Part shown: piece by piece, positions 43,125 to 53,909 of the stretch
Layout: every line of letters starts with the position of its first letter
How positions within the stretch are numbered: position 1 is the stretch's first letter
Program-made: the position numbers and the translations under genes
Source of the DNA: Utricularia gibba
Taxonomy: Eukaryota; Streptophyta; Magnoliopsida; Lamiales; Lentibulariaceae
DNA: 64,000 nucleotides
Direction: 5' to 3'
NCBI GenBank assembly: GCA_002189035.1
Contig: NEEC01000024.1
Coordinates: 186,001 to 250,000 of the forward strand
The notes under the pieces: model-generated
What the model saw: only the letters and a program-made list of their open reading frames with translations
What the model was told of the DNA's origin: nothing
The model's database searches: none

Positions 43125-43820
43125 CTTTGGAACCTAGAGAATCGAACAAACATTCTATTTTTCTCATAAATAATATTTCTTGCATCATATTTCGTGAACA
43201 TGCACACTATTTCCATTTTGTTATTTTAATTTCCAACATGTTCAAATGCTTTCATCATCTGATTTATGTATTCTGTTCTTTGCTTTGAGTAGAAACCAAC
43301 TCTAGAGAACGCCTCATTTAGTCTAGCTTATGCATAGGACCAAGGACTAAAATCCATTTGCTCTCTATGAACCAACCTAGACCTGCTTGAATATCCTCAT
43401 CACTTGAACATGTTTCCTTCATTATTTTCATTATTGTTTCCACATGCACATTTAGATCCCTAAAACCAGAAAATGAATTTTAATCCGTTCATGCACAGTT
43501 TGATTTTGGATTCAGTTTAATGATCATTGTTTGTTGCTTGGAATGTCGATTCACGTATTTAGTTTTTTGCTTTTAATTTAAGAACCAGTAGAAGTCTTTT
43601 ATAAATTTTACTTAGAAGAGAAACCCACTTCCAGACATCCCTTATTTAATCCAACTTATGCATAGAACAAACAACAAAAAATTGTTTGCTCTTTATGGAT
43701 CGACATGGACTTACTAGTGCTGCATTAATTTCCTTTGTGAATCGTATATGGTTTGTATATTCTGAAAACAAACTATTTTTTATGCAGAAAACATTTTTGT
43801 AGGTTTTCCATTCATCAAAA

Positions 43821-43838
43821 TTGCGCTGTTATCAGGGA
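43821..43838 (+). other. Second tRNA-Asp type primer-binding site (Athila-like)
   Basis: ttgcgctgttatcaggga, just after LTR 2. Compare 21591-21608. Confidence 0.7.
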
Positions 43839-43985
43839 GCTAGGTTCTTTTTAGTTTTGGCTCTTAATGTGTTTGCGTTCTTTTGAAGATTAAGAAAACC
43901 ATAAGGGAGAAAAAGAAACATGCAAAACAGAAGTAGCATAAGGCAACTGAAAAGGCCAAAAGGAGCTGCTACACACCAATGAATC

Positions 43986-44279
43986 ATGGACACAAATGAA
44001 GTAGAAAAAATGATCCAGGAATATGATTGCCTAGATTATTCGTATTGGATTTGCGTATACTTTTCAGAGCAAGTTGTTGCATTTGTGTCCAGACCAGGGA
44101 TAATCAATATTTTGCTTAAATTTTATGGAAATGCGATAGAGGATGCACATCAACACTTGGACGGATGCATTTCAGTCTGTACTGCTGTTGGACAAAAGGA
44201 AGTGATAGAAAACAACATGCTTTTAAAGGTTTTTCAATCTACACTTGAAGAAGATGCAAAGGAGTGGTTGAACACCTAA
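43986..44279 (+). pseudogene. Athila-like Gag N-terminal fragment, second unit
   Basis: The 97-codon frame contains IQEYDCLDYS, SRPGIINILLKFYG, EDAHQHLDGC and LEEDAKEWLNT, the typical Athila Gag blocks. It is intact to 44279, where the Tat-like LTR starts. More open than the counterpart at 21660-23673. Confidence 0.8.
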
Positions 44280-44932
44280 TGGGCACTAAATCGGTTGTGC
44301 CACGTGGAAGCCGATCGAACAGATGACTTGGCAAGTGACACTAGCAAAAGAAAAAAGGAGTCATGTGCATGTGGGAAGAAGGAAGAATACTAAATCAGTT
44401 TAGGCAAAATCAATGGGGAAATGGCCCCAGACATGTTTGATAGCCCGTCACACGCCGATAGACCGATAATTGTAAGAACTTCGCTATAGCGGCCGTTTTA
44501 GCAGAGTCTAAAAAGTGGCTAAATTAAAGAAGTGTCAGAGCAGTTGGCGATTATCTTCTAGCAGTACCACGAGTTTGACTACTAGGCATAGAAAGTAGCC
44601 GTCACTTGTAGAATTCATTCTGATCGGTTCCGCCTATAAATAGGAGGAAGTTTGAGGAAAAGAGGGTGGTCGAACTATCTGCTTTTGGCTTGTAACATTT
44701 ATCCCCAATTCTTTTTAAGTGAAAACCTCCTCCTGCAAGTTCTGCCAGCTACGTGGTTTTTCCGCTTCGACAATTTCCACGTAAAAATCCCTATCTATTT
44801 TTATCCTTTGCACCCATATAATAGTCCCCAAACTCGTAACTCATAAATCATATTCGATCAAGTCGGTCCTGCTCACAACCCGAAATCGGTTCCCATTGCA
44901 ACACCAATTTTGGACAACAACATTTTGGTGCC
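44280..44932 (+). repeat. Tat-like LTR (653 bp), 5' type
   Basis: tgggcactaaatcgg to tggacaacaaca, with TATA cctataaatagg at about 44633-44644. A primer site follows three bases later. It shares the ordered segments of 60666-61314 (e.g. ccgataattgtaagaac, tcggtcctgctcac). The left 5-mer cctaa does not match the bases after the 60666 LTR (tctta). Confidence 0.85.
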
Positions 44933-44935
44933 CAC

Positions 44936-44953
44936 AGTGTGGCAAGATTTATT
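44936..44953 (+). other. Primer-binding site of Tat-like element
   Basis: tggtgcccacagtgtggc, a decayed TGGTGCCCACCGTGGGGC. Confidence 0.78.
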
Positions 44954-46150
44954 GCCCCACTCAAGAAATCCACAGAAAGCCATCAACTGAATCTTCAAGT
45001 CATCCTCGTGGCTAAACTCAAATGCACATGAAGAAACTTGGGAAACGACATGCTGGGCTGGGAAAGAGCCAGTGGAACAGGAATATTTGCAGGAATCGGA
45101 GACAGTGTCCAAAATCGAAGAGTATTTGAGGTGAAGAAGAGGACAATGGAAGCACTGGAAAAAAGGGAAAACAAACTAAGAAAAGAGCTGGAAGAGATTT
45201 TAGTGAAAAAGAAAAAGTTGACTTGAAAACGAATTATTTTTTTCCGAGAGTACCTAGGATTCAGAGAATCATTCAACCAGAATATGTCTGCTAGACGAGG
45301 AGATTTTCTGGCCAATATCGATTCGGCTTTGAAAAGCAGTGTCGAGGGATTACCAGTAACTACTGCACTGAGTTTTGACCCCTTCTTGTATGAATTAATT
45401 GGTGAAGAACCTGACAAAGGGTTCAGAGTGCCAGATGGCTTGCCAACGTATGAATGAAAAGAAGATCCCATATCCCATGTGGCCAATTTCTACATGAGGA
45501 TAGTGACATATGACCTTTGAGCCAAAATGGTGGACATTCGAGCAATTCCGCCACATGAAGAGCAGTTTGGTTAGATCACCCGGTAGGGAATCGTTGGGAG
45601 GTATATAAAATGGGGGGACACAACACAGTTGACTGCCGAGTGATGTAAAGGATGATCGAGAATTTCCATGCAAGTGGAGCAACAACTGGTGCGGCTAAGA
45701 ATCCAATAGATAGGTCTAACCACAAGAGAGGCTGCAATGGTGACCCGGGGAATGGCGGAAATCGATATCCAAAATTCCCCACAAGGTTACAGGGAAGTGC
45801 TCGATGTAACATCAAAGACCCAACAACTGAAAGGGAGCAAGATAAAATAGAAAGCTCGCGGCATACAAACCACGTGCAGGATAGCCGCCTTACACTCGGG
45901 AAATCCATGTGGTATCGGGAGGTACCGAAGTTGACGAGTCCAAGAAAGCAAGAAAGAGATATCTAGATGAAGCAATGAGGGGAGAAGTTTAGGAGATTGG
46001 GAAGAACTGACTAGAGAAAGTCACTTGAGAGAGGGAAGGAATCATTGTTACCGAAAGGGATGTCTCAATCGGTCCCACAACCCGGAATGAGCCCTTGGAG
46101 TGGTAGGGATATGCAGAAGTAGAAAGGTGAGAAAGATCCTCATTGATTAG
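44954..46150 (+). pseudogene. Tat-like leader and Gag remnant
   Basis: About 45038-45226 gives an E/K-rich helical segment. 45240-45500 gives ESFNQNMSARRGDFLANIDS, FDPFLYELIGEEPDKGFRV and LPTYE, matching the minus-strand Gag at 6208-6618. Stops and shifts throughout; a stop sits at the N-G-K equivalent of the YNGKGDP motif. 45650-46150 is probably later Gag or pol, not recognised. Confidence 0.6.
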
Positions 46151-46606
46151 AGATCCTCCTAAAACCTTGTTAAGTATCATTTTATAAGTGTTTATTATGT
46201 GTTATTACGTGTTAAATTAGTATTAAGTTGCCCAAATTAGGAGTTATTTTTCCAAGTATTTATTGTATTAGAATAATCCTATTTTTTATTTTGTATATAT
46301 TTTGCTATCTTTTTAGTTTACTTTGACCAAAATGTGTCAAGCGATAGTGTTGGAGTGTTGCAGGAGACTAGACATTGGTGTTTGGTGACTTGTATGCGAA
46401 GTAGATCAATTGCATGCGGAAGACTGACACTAGTCAGGGCCCTTAACTTACAACATGCCAGAGTCTACAGCAATGATTGGGTGTTTACTTGTATACAAGC
46501 AAAAGTTGGCTGATCATGCAAGATAGAAGGAATGATGGAAGGGGAACATAGGAAGTTAATGAATGACAACAAACTTGGAACACTTTTTCGGACTTTTGAC
46601 ACTAGT
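46151..46606 (+). other. Tat-like 3' non-coding sequence, probable
   Basis: gttaagtatcatttt...aataatcctattttttattt resembles 56147-56285 downstream of the Tat integrase. No gene. Confidence 0.4.
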
Positions 46607-47211
46607 TGATGAGCCCCAGGAAGATAATGAAGTGTATTTGAAGAATGATGAGGAGTTTGTTCAAGTGAACAAATTAGAAAGAAAGATGATTCCACCAGGA
46701 CCAATGACTAGGAGCAAGACAAAGATGGTTGAAGATACACTTAAGGGTCTACTCAATACCATTGGAATCAAACATGGGCTTGAAAACATCCCATCAAAAG
46801 AGCTCAACTACTTGAAGATGGACTTAACTTAGAGCATTGGGCTTGTTAGACTTTTCTATTTCATTTATTTTGGGCTATGTAATGTTAGAGCCCAATTCTA
46901 GAGTATAAATACTCTAGAGATGTACTATTTCAGTATCTTTGGTCATTTTATTTATCTTGTGAGGATTCTCCTCTCCTTTGAGTGCTTGAACACTCTTAAC
47001 TTATCAAGCTTTGAACTTGTGGCGTTCTAGAATTATCACTTCCAATCAATCTCTCTTTTCTGAAGTGTGGCTCCTAATTTTTCTGTGTTTCGAAGTCTGG
47101 TTGCAAGAGATTTATTCTCTTGAGGGTAGACTTGGGTGGGTTCTCTTCTAAGCTTCAAAATCACCTCTTGTTTGTAGGTTGCTAATCTCTATAGATTAGA
47201 GGGTCACATCA
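46607..47211 (+). repeat. 5' LTR of family-G copy 3 (605 bp)
   Basis: tgatgagccccagg to gggtcacatca, TATA palindrome at 46897-46918. It contains an open pol-tail frame ending at 46832 (DEPQEDNEVYLKNDEEF ... SKELNYLK). Confidence 0.93.
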
Positions 47212-47214
47212 TTT

Positions 47215-47226
47215 TGGTATCAGAGC
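47215..47226 (+). other. Primer-binding site, initiator tRNA-Met (family-G copy 3)
   Basis: TGGTATCAGAGC after a ttt spacer. Confidence 0.92.
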
Positions 47227-48035
47227 TTTGGGTTCCTTATCCTTATTATTATCCAGTTCTTGTTTGAGTTCTTCCATTCCTGCCTATTCAAAAAAAAAAA
47301 AAAAAACGTTCAAGCCAAGTCCTTATTACTTTTGGCTTTAGCACAAAAAAAAAGGGGTTCACAGGAAGTTGATTGAAGAAGAGCTCGAAATTGAGTGTCA
47401 ATTGAATATCAAGAACACATTAAATATCATTTTCAAGTGTGTAAGAGGATAAGGAGTGTGAAGGTGAACATCCATTACCCATCACTATCATCCATTATTA
47501 TGTATGTTTAAATTGTGGCCCACTTCTCTACTTTTCCCATTCCACCAAGCAACCACTTTATTGTTGTTTTTCTTATCTTCAATTCCCATCCCCTGTCATT
47601 CACGTGTCCCCACCTTTCCATTTGACTATTCTCTTTGTTGATTGCCCATTCCTGTATTTCTATAGTTTAGCAAGCAACACATTTCGTGTGTAGTGCCCTA
47701 TTCTCTAATTTCATCTGTTCTTACCTTGTTATCCATCCTTCCTATTTATCTATTCCAACAAGCAACCAATTTAATTTAAACACTTCCCTTTGTCTCCATC
47801 TTGAGACTATTAATACTGCCACCCTCACCTACTTCCATCATTACACTATAATCAATACCAATCTGGAAGTGATTAATTCGTTAGATGCCATGAGAACAAG
47901 CATGATGACATTAAAGAGTGCATCAAGGACTTGAAGCTTGAGGATTGAGTGGTAAATCTTGTGTGGGTTTCTTTGTTCTTTTAGTTTAGTCTCTTTTCTT
48001 CCTTGCTGCTCGTTTTCTTTTGTCCTGTATTTAGG

Positions 48036-49002
48036 ATGTCAAATTCCAGAAGTGAGCATGAAAAGGATGACTCACCGGATGAGAGGTTCACTTTGAAAGC
48101 TATGCAACAGGAGTTCACTAGATTGCATCGCATTCTGGAAAACATAAATGTCAGGCTTGATGAACACGAAAATTCTTTGCAAAATGTTGCAAGAGCACGA
48201 AGACAAGATAATTATGCTGCTGGAAGGGGTTGAGGTAGTCAATTGCATCAACGCATCAACACTGAACATGACTTAAGTGATCAACAAAGTGCAAGGACTG
48301 TTGGAAGAAGAGATCGAACCCTGAATATTGATGAAGAAGATGACTACATTGAACATAGTGAAAATGATTTTGTGCAAGGGGATACAAGAAGATTTCGAGA
48401 TCAGGGAGGTAGAAGAGATGGAGGAAGAATTGGAAAGGATGTTAACAACATCAAGATGAAGATACCTCAATTTCAAGGAAAGAATGATCCAGATGCATAT
48501 CTCCAATGGAAAACAAGAGTAGAACATGTCTTTGATTGCAACACCTTCTCAGACGAAAAGAAAATCAGATTGGCCTCCATGGAATTTAGTGACTATGCTG
48601 TCATTTGGTGGGATCAATTGGTGGCTAAAAGAAGGATGGACTCTGGTTCGAAATTTCGCAAGAGATTTCAACAAGAGGACTTCTGGTTCGAAATTTGGGG
48701 GCACCAATGAGATGATGGAGAGAAATAAAGGGAAGTCATCCATGGAAAACTTCAAATTCGACATCCCATCAAGTTCCAAGCAAGGGGAGCGAATAAACAT
48801 AAAATGTTTCAAATGCTTGGGGCTTGGACATATTGCTTCTGAATGCCCAAATAAACGAGCAATGGTGATTAGGGGCAATGGCGAAGTTGTTAGTGAAGAT
48901 GATGATAATCTAGTGGAGACAGAAGCTGAAGTGAGTGATGAGGATGAATTGCCTGTTTCTGGAGAAGTATTAGTCATTGAAGGACGCTTAACATTGGAGT
49001 GA
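48036..49002 (+). pseudogene. Family-G Gag, copy 3 (stop and internal deletion)
   Basis: Start ATG at 48036. A TGA at 48231-48233 replaces the CGA codon seen at the same place in copies 1 and 2. The frame continues (HQRINTEH, DPDAYLQWKTRVEHVFDC, YAVIWWDQL) to about 48650, where about 100 residues of the capsid core are deleted. The next frame carries FNKRTSGSKFGG, the CCHC knuckle CFKCLGLGHIASEC and the acidic tail, ending at 49002. The leader (47227-48035) has an A-rich run at 47290-47307. Confidence 0.9.
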
Positions 49003-50432
49003 AAATGAGTGAAAAAAAGATGCAAAAAAGTGGAGAAAAAAGAAGAGATGGCAAGGAATTGAGTGGAAAAAAGGATGAAAATGAGCACAAAACAGAGAGT
49101 GGAAACATGAGAGTTTTAGAAATTGAGAGAAAGAATGAGAGTCTATTAGCAAGTGCAAGTGAGATTAGACACTTACTTCATGCTAGGCAACCATTCATTC
49201 TACTCATGTATAAGGATGAAGTTCCTACTTCACCTAACCATGCTTCATCCATTCCATCTTGTGTTGTGTCTCTCTTACAGGTATATGAAGATGTTTTTCC
49301 AAAAGAACTTCAAGGCTTACCTCCCCTTAGAGGGATTGAGCATCAAATTGACCTTGTCCTTGGAGCACAACTCCCAAACCGACCAGCATACCGAGCCAAT
49401 CCAGAGGAGACGAAGGAAATACAAAAACAAGTTGAGGAATTGGTGTCTAAAGGATTTGTGCGTGAGAGCATGAGTCCTTGCTCAGTGCCGGTGTTATTGG
49501 TTCCAAAGTCTGATGGAACTTGGCGGATGTGCACTGATTGTCGCGCCATCAACAACATCACAATCAAGTATAGACATCCTATCCTTAGACTTGAAGATAT
49601 GCTTGATGAGTTGCATGGTGCTTGTGTTTTTAGTAAGATTGATTTGAGAAGTGGGTATCATCAAATTAGAATGAAGGAGGGTGATGAGTGGAAATCCGCT
49701 TTTAAAAGTAAGTTTGGTTTGTATGACTGGGTTGTTATGCCTTTTGGATTAACTAATGCTCCTACCACCTTTATGAGATTGATGAATCATGTTCTTAGGC
49801 CTTTTATAGGTAGATTTGTTGTTGTTTATTTTGATGATATTCTGATCTATAGTAAAAGTATTGAGGAACATGTAGGGCATTTGAAAGATGTGTTAGATAC
49901 TCTTAGAAAAGAGAAGTTGTTTGCTAATATCAAGAAGTGTGTATTTTGCACAAATAGTGTCTCTTTTCTTGGATATGTTGTAAGTAATGCAGGAGTAGCT
50001 GTGGATGAAGAGAAAGTAAGAGCAATCAAAGAATGGCCAACACCTACATCAGTGGGTGAAGTTAGGAGTTTTCATGGTTTAGCAAGTTTCTATAGACGGT
50101 TTGTTAGGGATTTCAGTTCTATAGCAGCACCCCTCACCCAGTTGATCAAGAAAAACCATGCATTTCATTGGGGAGATGAGCAGGAACATGCTTTCAAACA
50201 ACTCAAGAATAAGCATTGCTCAACACCTCTCCTAGCACTTCCAAATTTTTCTGATAATTTTGAAATTGAATGTGATGCATCAGGTTTAGGGATTGGTGGT
50301 GTGTTGATGCAAAAGGGACGTCCACTTGCTTATTTTAGTGAGAAGCTTCATGGTGCCACCCTCAACTATCCAACATATGACAAAGAGTTGTATGCATTGG
50401 TTAGAGCTTTAGAGACATGGCAGCACTACTTA
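48999..50432 (+). CDS. Family-G reverse transcriptase and RNase H (no protease)
   Basis: A frame of 495 codons, of which the last 18 or so come from the copia LTR. Lysine-rich linker (residues 1-60), then [58 protein letters not shown], catalytic YFDD near residue 278, then [12 protein letters not shown]. RNase H follows: [16 protein letters not shown] (first Asp) and [11 protein letters not shown], ending at ETWQHYLW, before the last catalytic Asp. RT looks complete and open. The protease between the Gag tail and the linker is missing. Without integrase the element is dead. Confidence 0.9.
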
Positions 50433-50722
50433 TGGTCGATCTCCTCAGATGCTAGTAGAGAAAATCACCCCCCTTGGATCTCTTAGAGAGCACGAAAACG
50501 TAGAAGCAGATCTGTAGATCTAAATTTTTTGATAAATATTTGGTGGCATATCAAATCAAATCTCATCTTATGGAGATATGTATATGTTCCAAATCTTATC
50601 TATACAAGATCTTTTATTTTGAGTCATCCAGTGAATCGATTCTCTAATCGACACCCACACATAGGTTTTATTAATCTCATTACATCAATTGTGAGAACCA
50701 TTGCCTAAATATTTTATGGAAA
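50433..50722 (-). repeat. Partial copia family 2 LTR with internal deletion
   Basis: 50433-50625 matches about 54137-54335 and 50626-50722 matches about 55061-55160, so about 720 bp are missing between. The joint shares gag/tgag on both sides. The outer LTR end (TGTTGGG...) is absent. Confidence 0.85.
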
Positions 50723-51600
50723 CTCTTTCTAAATCATCTCTTCAAGCTCAAAACAACTCCCACTTGCTTCCTTGAGGAGAAACTCTTTCTCCAAAAAGAC
50801 AGCATTCCTCGAGATGAAAACCTTTCCCTCCTGAGCATTATAGAAGTAGTATCTCATAGTTTCTTGTAGTTATCCCAGAAAAAAGCACTTGTCAGATTGT
50901 TCTCCAACTTATCTGACTTCAACCTTCTTACATAAGCAGGGCATCCCTAAGCTTTGAGGCAGGAGAAACCCGGTTTTCTACCAGTCCAAAACATGAGCTT
51001 CTGCAAAACTCATCATGGATTGAACCATGTCAAGAAAAGTTCGATTTCTCCTCTCAGAAACATCATTGTGCTCAGGTGTATCAGGAGGAGTTCTTTATGA
51101 GATAATACCATTGTCTTTTAGATGATTCTTGAATTCATAACTCAAGTATTCCCCACCACGATCTGATCGTAGTTTCTTGATGGAACGCTCAAGCTGGTTC
51201 TTGACCTCCATCCGAAACTCTTTGAACTTTTCAAAGGCTTTAGATTTTCGTTTCATCAAGTAGATGCATCCATATCTTGAATAGTCATCTGTAAAAGTGA
51301 TGAAATATGAGAAACCCCCTCTAGCAGTGATGCTTATTGGACCATATACATCAAAATGTATTAAATCCAATAAATTTTCAGCTCTTGCTCCTTTTCCTAG
51401 AAAAGGTTGCTTTGTCATTTTGCCCAATAAACAAGATTCGCATGTTTCATAAGATTCAAAATCTTCTAAGTCCAAATATCTCAATCAATATAAGTACTCA
51501 ACACGCTTCTTGTTTATATGACCTAAACGACAATGCTAGAGGTAAGAATTCAAGACATTGTCAATCCGTGACATTTTTATGCACATGATAATCTGTTCTG
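50723..51600 (-). pseudogene. Copia family 2 integrase remnant
   Basis: The frame 51095-51484 has the zinc-domain cysteines (CESCLLGKM), first Asp (LIHFDVYGPI), DDYSRYG, and second Asp (LRSDRGGEY). Downstream in broken frames (50723-51060) the Glu region (VSERRNRTF-like) and the post-core block (PAYVRRLKSDKLE, KVFISRNAVFLE) can be read. It ends where RT should begin. Confidence 0.85.
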
Positions 51601-52837
51601 AATCATGCTGATCCAAAACATATATTCAGTTAACTATTGTGGTAAACCCATAATGCACATTCCCAAGTCGTATGGAACAACAATTTTTCTTTATAGAAAA
51701 CTTGAAACCAATCTTGCCCAAACAAGAAATAGAGACGATATTCTTAGACAATGAGGGAACACAATAAACGAAATCTAATTCAAGAGATAATCCAAAAGGT
51801 AGGGTGATGTGGCAAGTCCCAACTGCCATGGCAGCAACTCGTGCACCATTCCCAACTCTTGGGTCAACATCGCCTTTCTTCAAGATTCTACTACTCATTA
51901 GGTCCTGCATGTTAGTGCAAATGTGAGTACCACAACCAAGAAGCATTCTTGATACTAGTGTTAATATCAATCATGTGTATACCTGAAGCTGAATTTTCAT
52001 TCTGCTTCTTGCCCTTGATTGACTCTAGGCAAGCTTTGCAGTTTCTATTCCAATGACCAGATTTCCCATAGTGAAAACATTCACCCTTACCCAGTATTTC
52101 AACTGGCTTCTTCTTCTTGATCTCCCTTTTAGATTTGAGTTTCTTGTCTTGATTCTTCTTCTTGGAAACCGTTTTCCTTGAAGAGACAAGCATGACATTC
52201 TTCTGTTCCTTTGTGATAGTTGTCTCAACAAACTTAAGTAACTGAATCAACTCAGGAACAGTTTGATCCATCTTGTTCATCTGATAGTTCATCACAAACT
52301 GTGAGTAGCTATCAGGTAGTGAGGTAAGGATTAAGTCAATACTGAAGTCCTTATCCACACAAAACCAAGAATGGACAACTTTTCAATGTAACTCAACATC
52401 AATATCGCATGATGAGCAACAGAACTTCCTTCTGCCAAGCGACAATTGAACAACAGCTTTGATGTCTTAAACCTTTCAAGTCGTGAGTGCTCACAAAAAT
52501 AGAGCTTTGAGGTGTTTTATCATCTGTTGGCAAGTCATCACCTCATGCTGTTTTTGAAGATCATAGGCCATCGAAGCAAGCATGATATAGGAGACAAGCT
52601 TAGAATCATCTAGATACTTTTAATATGCGCGCCGAACATCTTTAGCTGCATTAGCCCTGGGTTGTGCAGGAACATCTTGCTCAAGGATGTAAGAATCTTC
52701 TCCGCCTTGAGAACAATTCTCAGATTGCGGTGCCAATCAATAAAATTCGAGCCAACCAACTTGTTGGACTCTAGAATGGATCTCAAAGTCACGCTGGAAG
52801 ACATATCTTCAACTTGAAGAAGAGAAAGCAAACACAC
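51601..52837 (-). pseudogene. Copia family 2 Gag and protease remnant
   Basis: Start near 52803 (MSSSVTLRSILESNKLVGSN, LKAEK), then the capsid-like helices (LSYIMLASMAYDLQKQHE, DLILTSLPDSYSQF). The single zinc knuckle reads CFHYGKSGHWNRNC, with Tyr for the second Cys. The protease frame (51626-51970) reads LLGCGTHICTN where DTG-CGTHIC is expected, so the catalytic Asp is lost. Several frameshifts. Dead. Confidence 0.85.
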
Positions 52838-53895
52838 CCTGTAGTGTTCCTTAAATCACATCTAACTAGTCTTTATCAACTGTGATATACTTCCACTATG
52901 TTTTTCGAGATTGCAGCCCCTTACTGACAAAACGAGAAAATCAGATTTTCTTAGTGGGAAAGTGTCCCATTTCATTCATCTCCACCTTGACTATAGCCAA
53001 CAAGCTTTAATGAATGAAACAGGTAGTCATCTTCTGCCAATTGTATCTCTCATAAAACCACTACATCATTGAGTCATCAACTCTTAATGTAAAAACTATT
53101 TACCACAACCTTTCCTCCAATTTTACCAACCTTGGCTTTAGTCAACAAGTTGATAAAATAAGTTAAGCGAACCCACTCTGAATCTAATTCCATAATTTGA
53201 ACATGTCATCTGTAGTAGAGAGCTTGACGGTAGCCAACAACTCTAAGCACTAAAAATGACTCTCGTTCTCTTAATGTCAATGGAAGGAATAAGCTTAATT
53301 ATTTAGTAGGGTATTTTTCCATAGGCAACTCTTGCACTATGGATATCGATATCCTATCAGATAGGAATCTTGACAACCCTTGTCCTTTCGTTCATAACGC
53401 CTCATATCCTTGGATTTTCACACATAAAGCTCGAAAATCCTAATTGACCCTAGATGCCTTGGTCACAAATAAACTATCAAATATCATATGCATCGATAAT
53501 TCACCAATATCATCATCATCATCAAAATTTGTGCAAAGCTCATCATGCCCCACGACTACATACATATAAACCATCAACATGTTGCGCATATACACATAAG
53601 ATATGATTCTCGAAAGCATCAATCATCAATCACATTTCGTGCATCATTAAGGCAGCAAAACAATCCAACATAATCAAATTTCGTGCATCACATACTATTA
53701 TGATGATCACCAGCAAGGCAACATACGAGAACATCTCGCAAAATCACATGCTATTACGATGATCGCCGACAAGGAAACATACGAGAACATCTCGAAAAAT
53801 CAGCAAAGATTTTAAAGTGTCACCAGCAAGGCAACATACAAGAACATCCTGTAAAATCAGCAAAAATTCTAACATATACACGCATTCCGCAACCT
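52838..53895 (-). other. Long untranslated leader of copia family 2
   Basis: About 1.06 kb between primer site and Gag, without coding frames. It includes the short tandem repeats listed separately. Confidence 0.65.
53690..53860. repeat. Three-copy short tandem repeat in copia leader, period about 56 bp
   Basis: Copies start near 53708, 53764 and 53821, each with cagcaaggcaacatac-like, gagaacatctcg-like and aaaatca words. They lie just downstream of the primer site on the minus strand. Confidence 0.8.
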
Positions 53896-53908
53896 GGCTC
53901 CGATACCA
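53896..53908 (-). other. Primer-binding site, initiator tRNA-Met (copia family 2)
   Basis: Minus strand TGGTATCGGAGCC, one mismatch from TGGTATCAGAGC, one base from the LTR. Confidence 0.88.
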
Positions 53909-53909
53909 C

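Larger units (their letters stand above)
41335..43817 (+). repeat. Athila-like LTR 2, interrupted by two solo LTRs
   Basis: Starts tgatgataag and ends ttcatca. It shares ordered segments with the LTR at 20690-21587. Two family-G type LTRs (41883-42474 and 42558-43124) are inserted in it, and an internal duplication of about 330 bp (around 43290 and 43600) lengthens it. It is followed by a primer site and Gag, so it serves as 3' LTR of one unit and 5' LTR of the next. Confidence 0.75.
46607..50432 (+). mobile_element. Family-G gypsy element, copy 3 (3' half lost)
   Basis: 5' LTR (46607-47211), primer site, leader, Gag, then RT and most of RNase H. It is cut at about 50432, where a partial copia LTR begins, so integrase and 3' LTR are absent. 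No protease. It gives the best preserved RT of the family. Confidence 0.92.

Noticed and set aside
45395-45975. Overlapping minus-strand frames up to 110 codons
   Set aside because: Antisense to the Tat-like Gag remnant, which has recognisable Gag motifs on the plus strand.
53690-53860. Short regularly spaced repeats as a possible CRISPR-like array
   Set aside because: Only three diverged units, eukaryotic context, inside a retrotransposon leader; the repeats are longer than the spacers and no cas genes exist.
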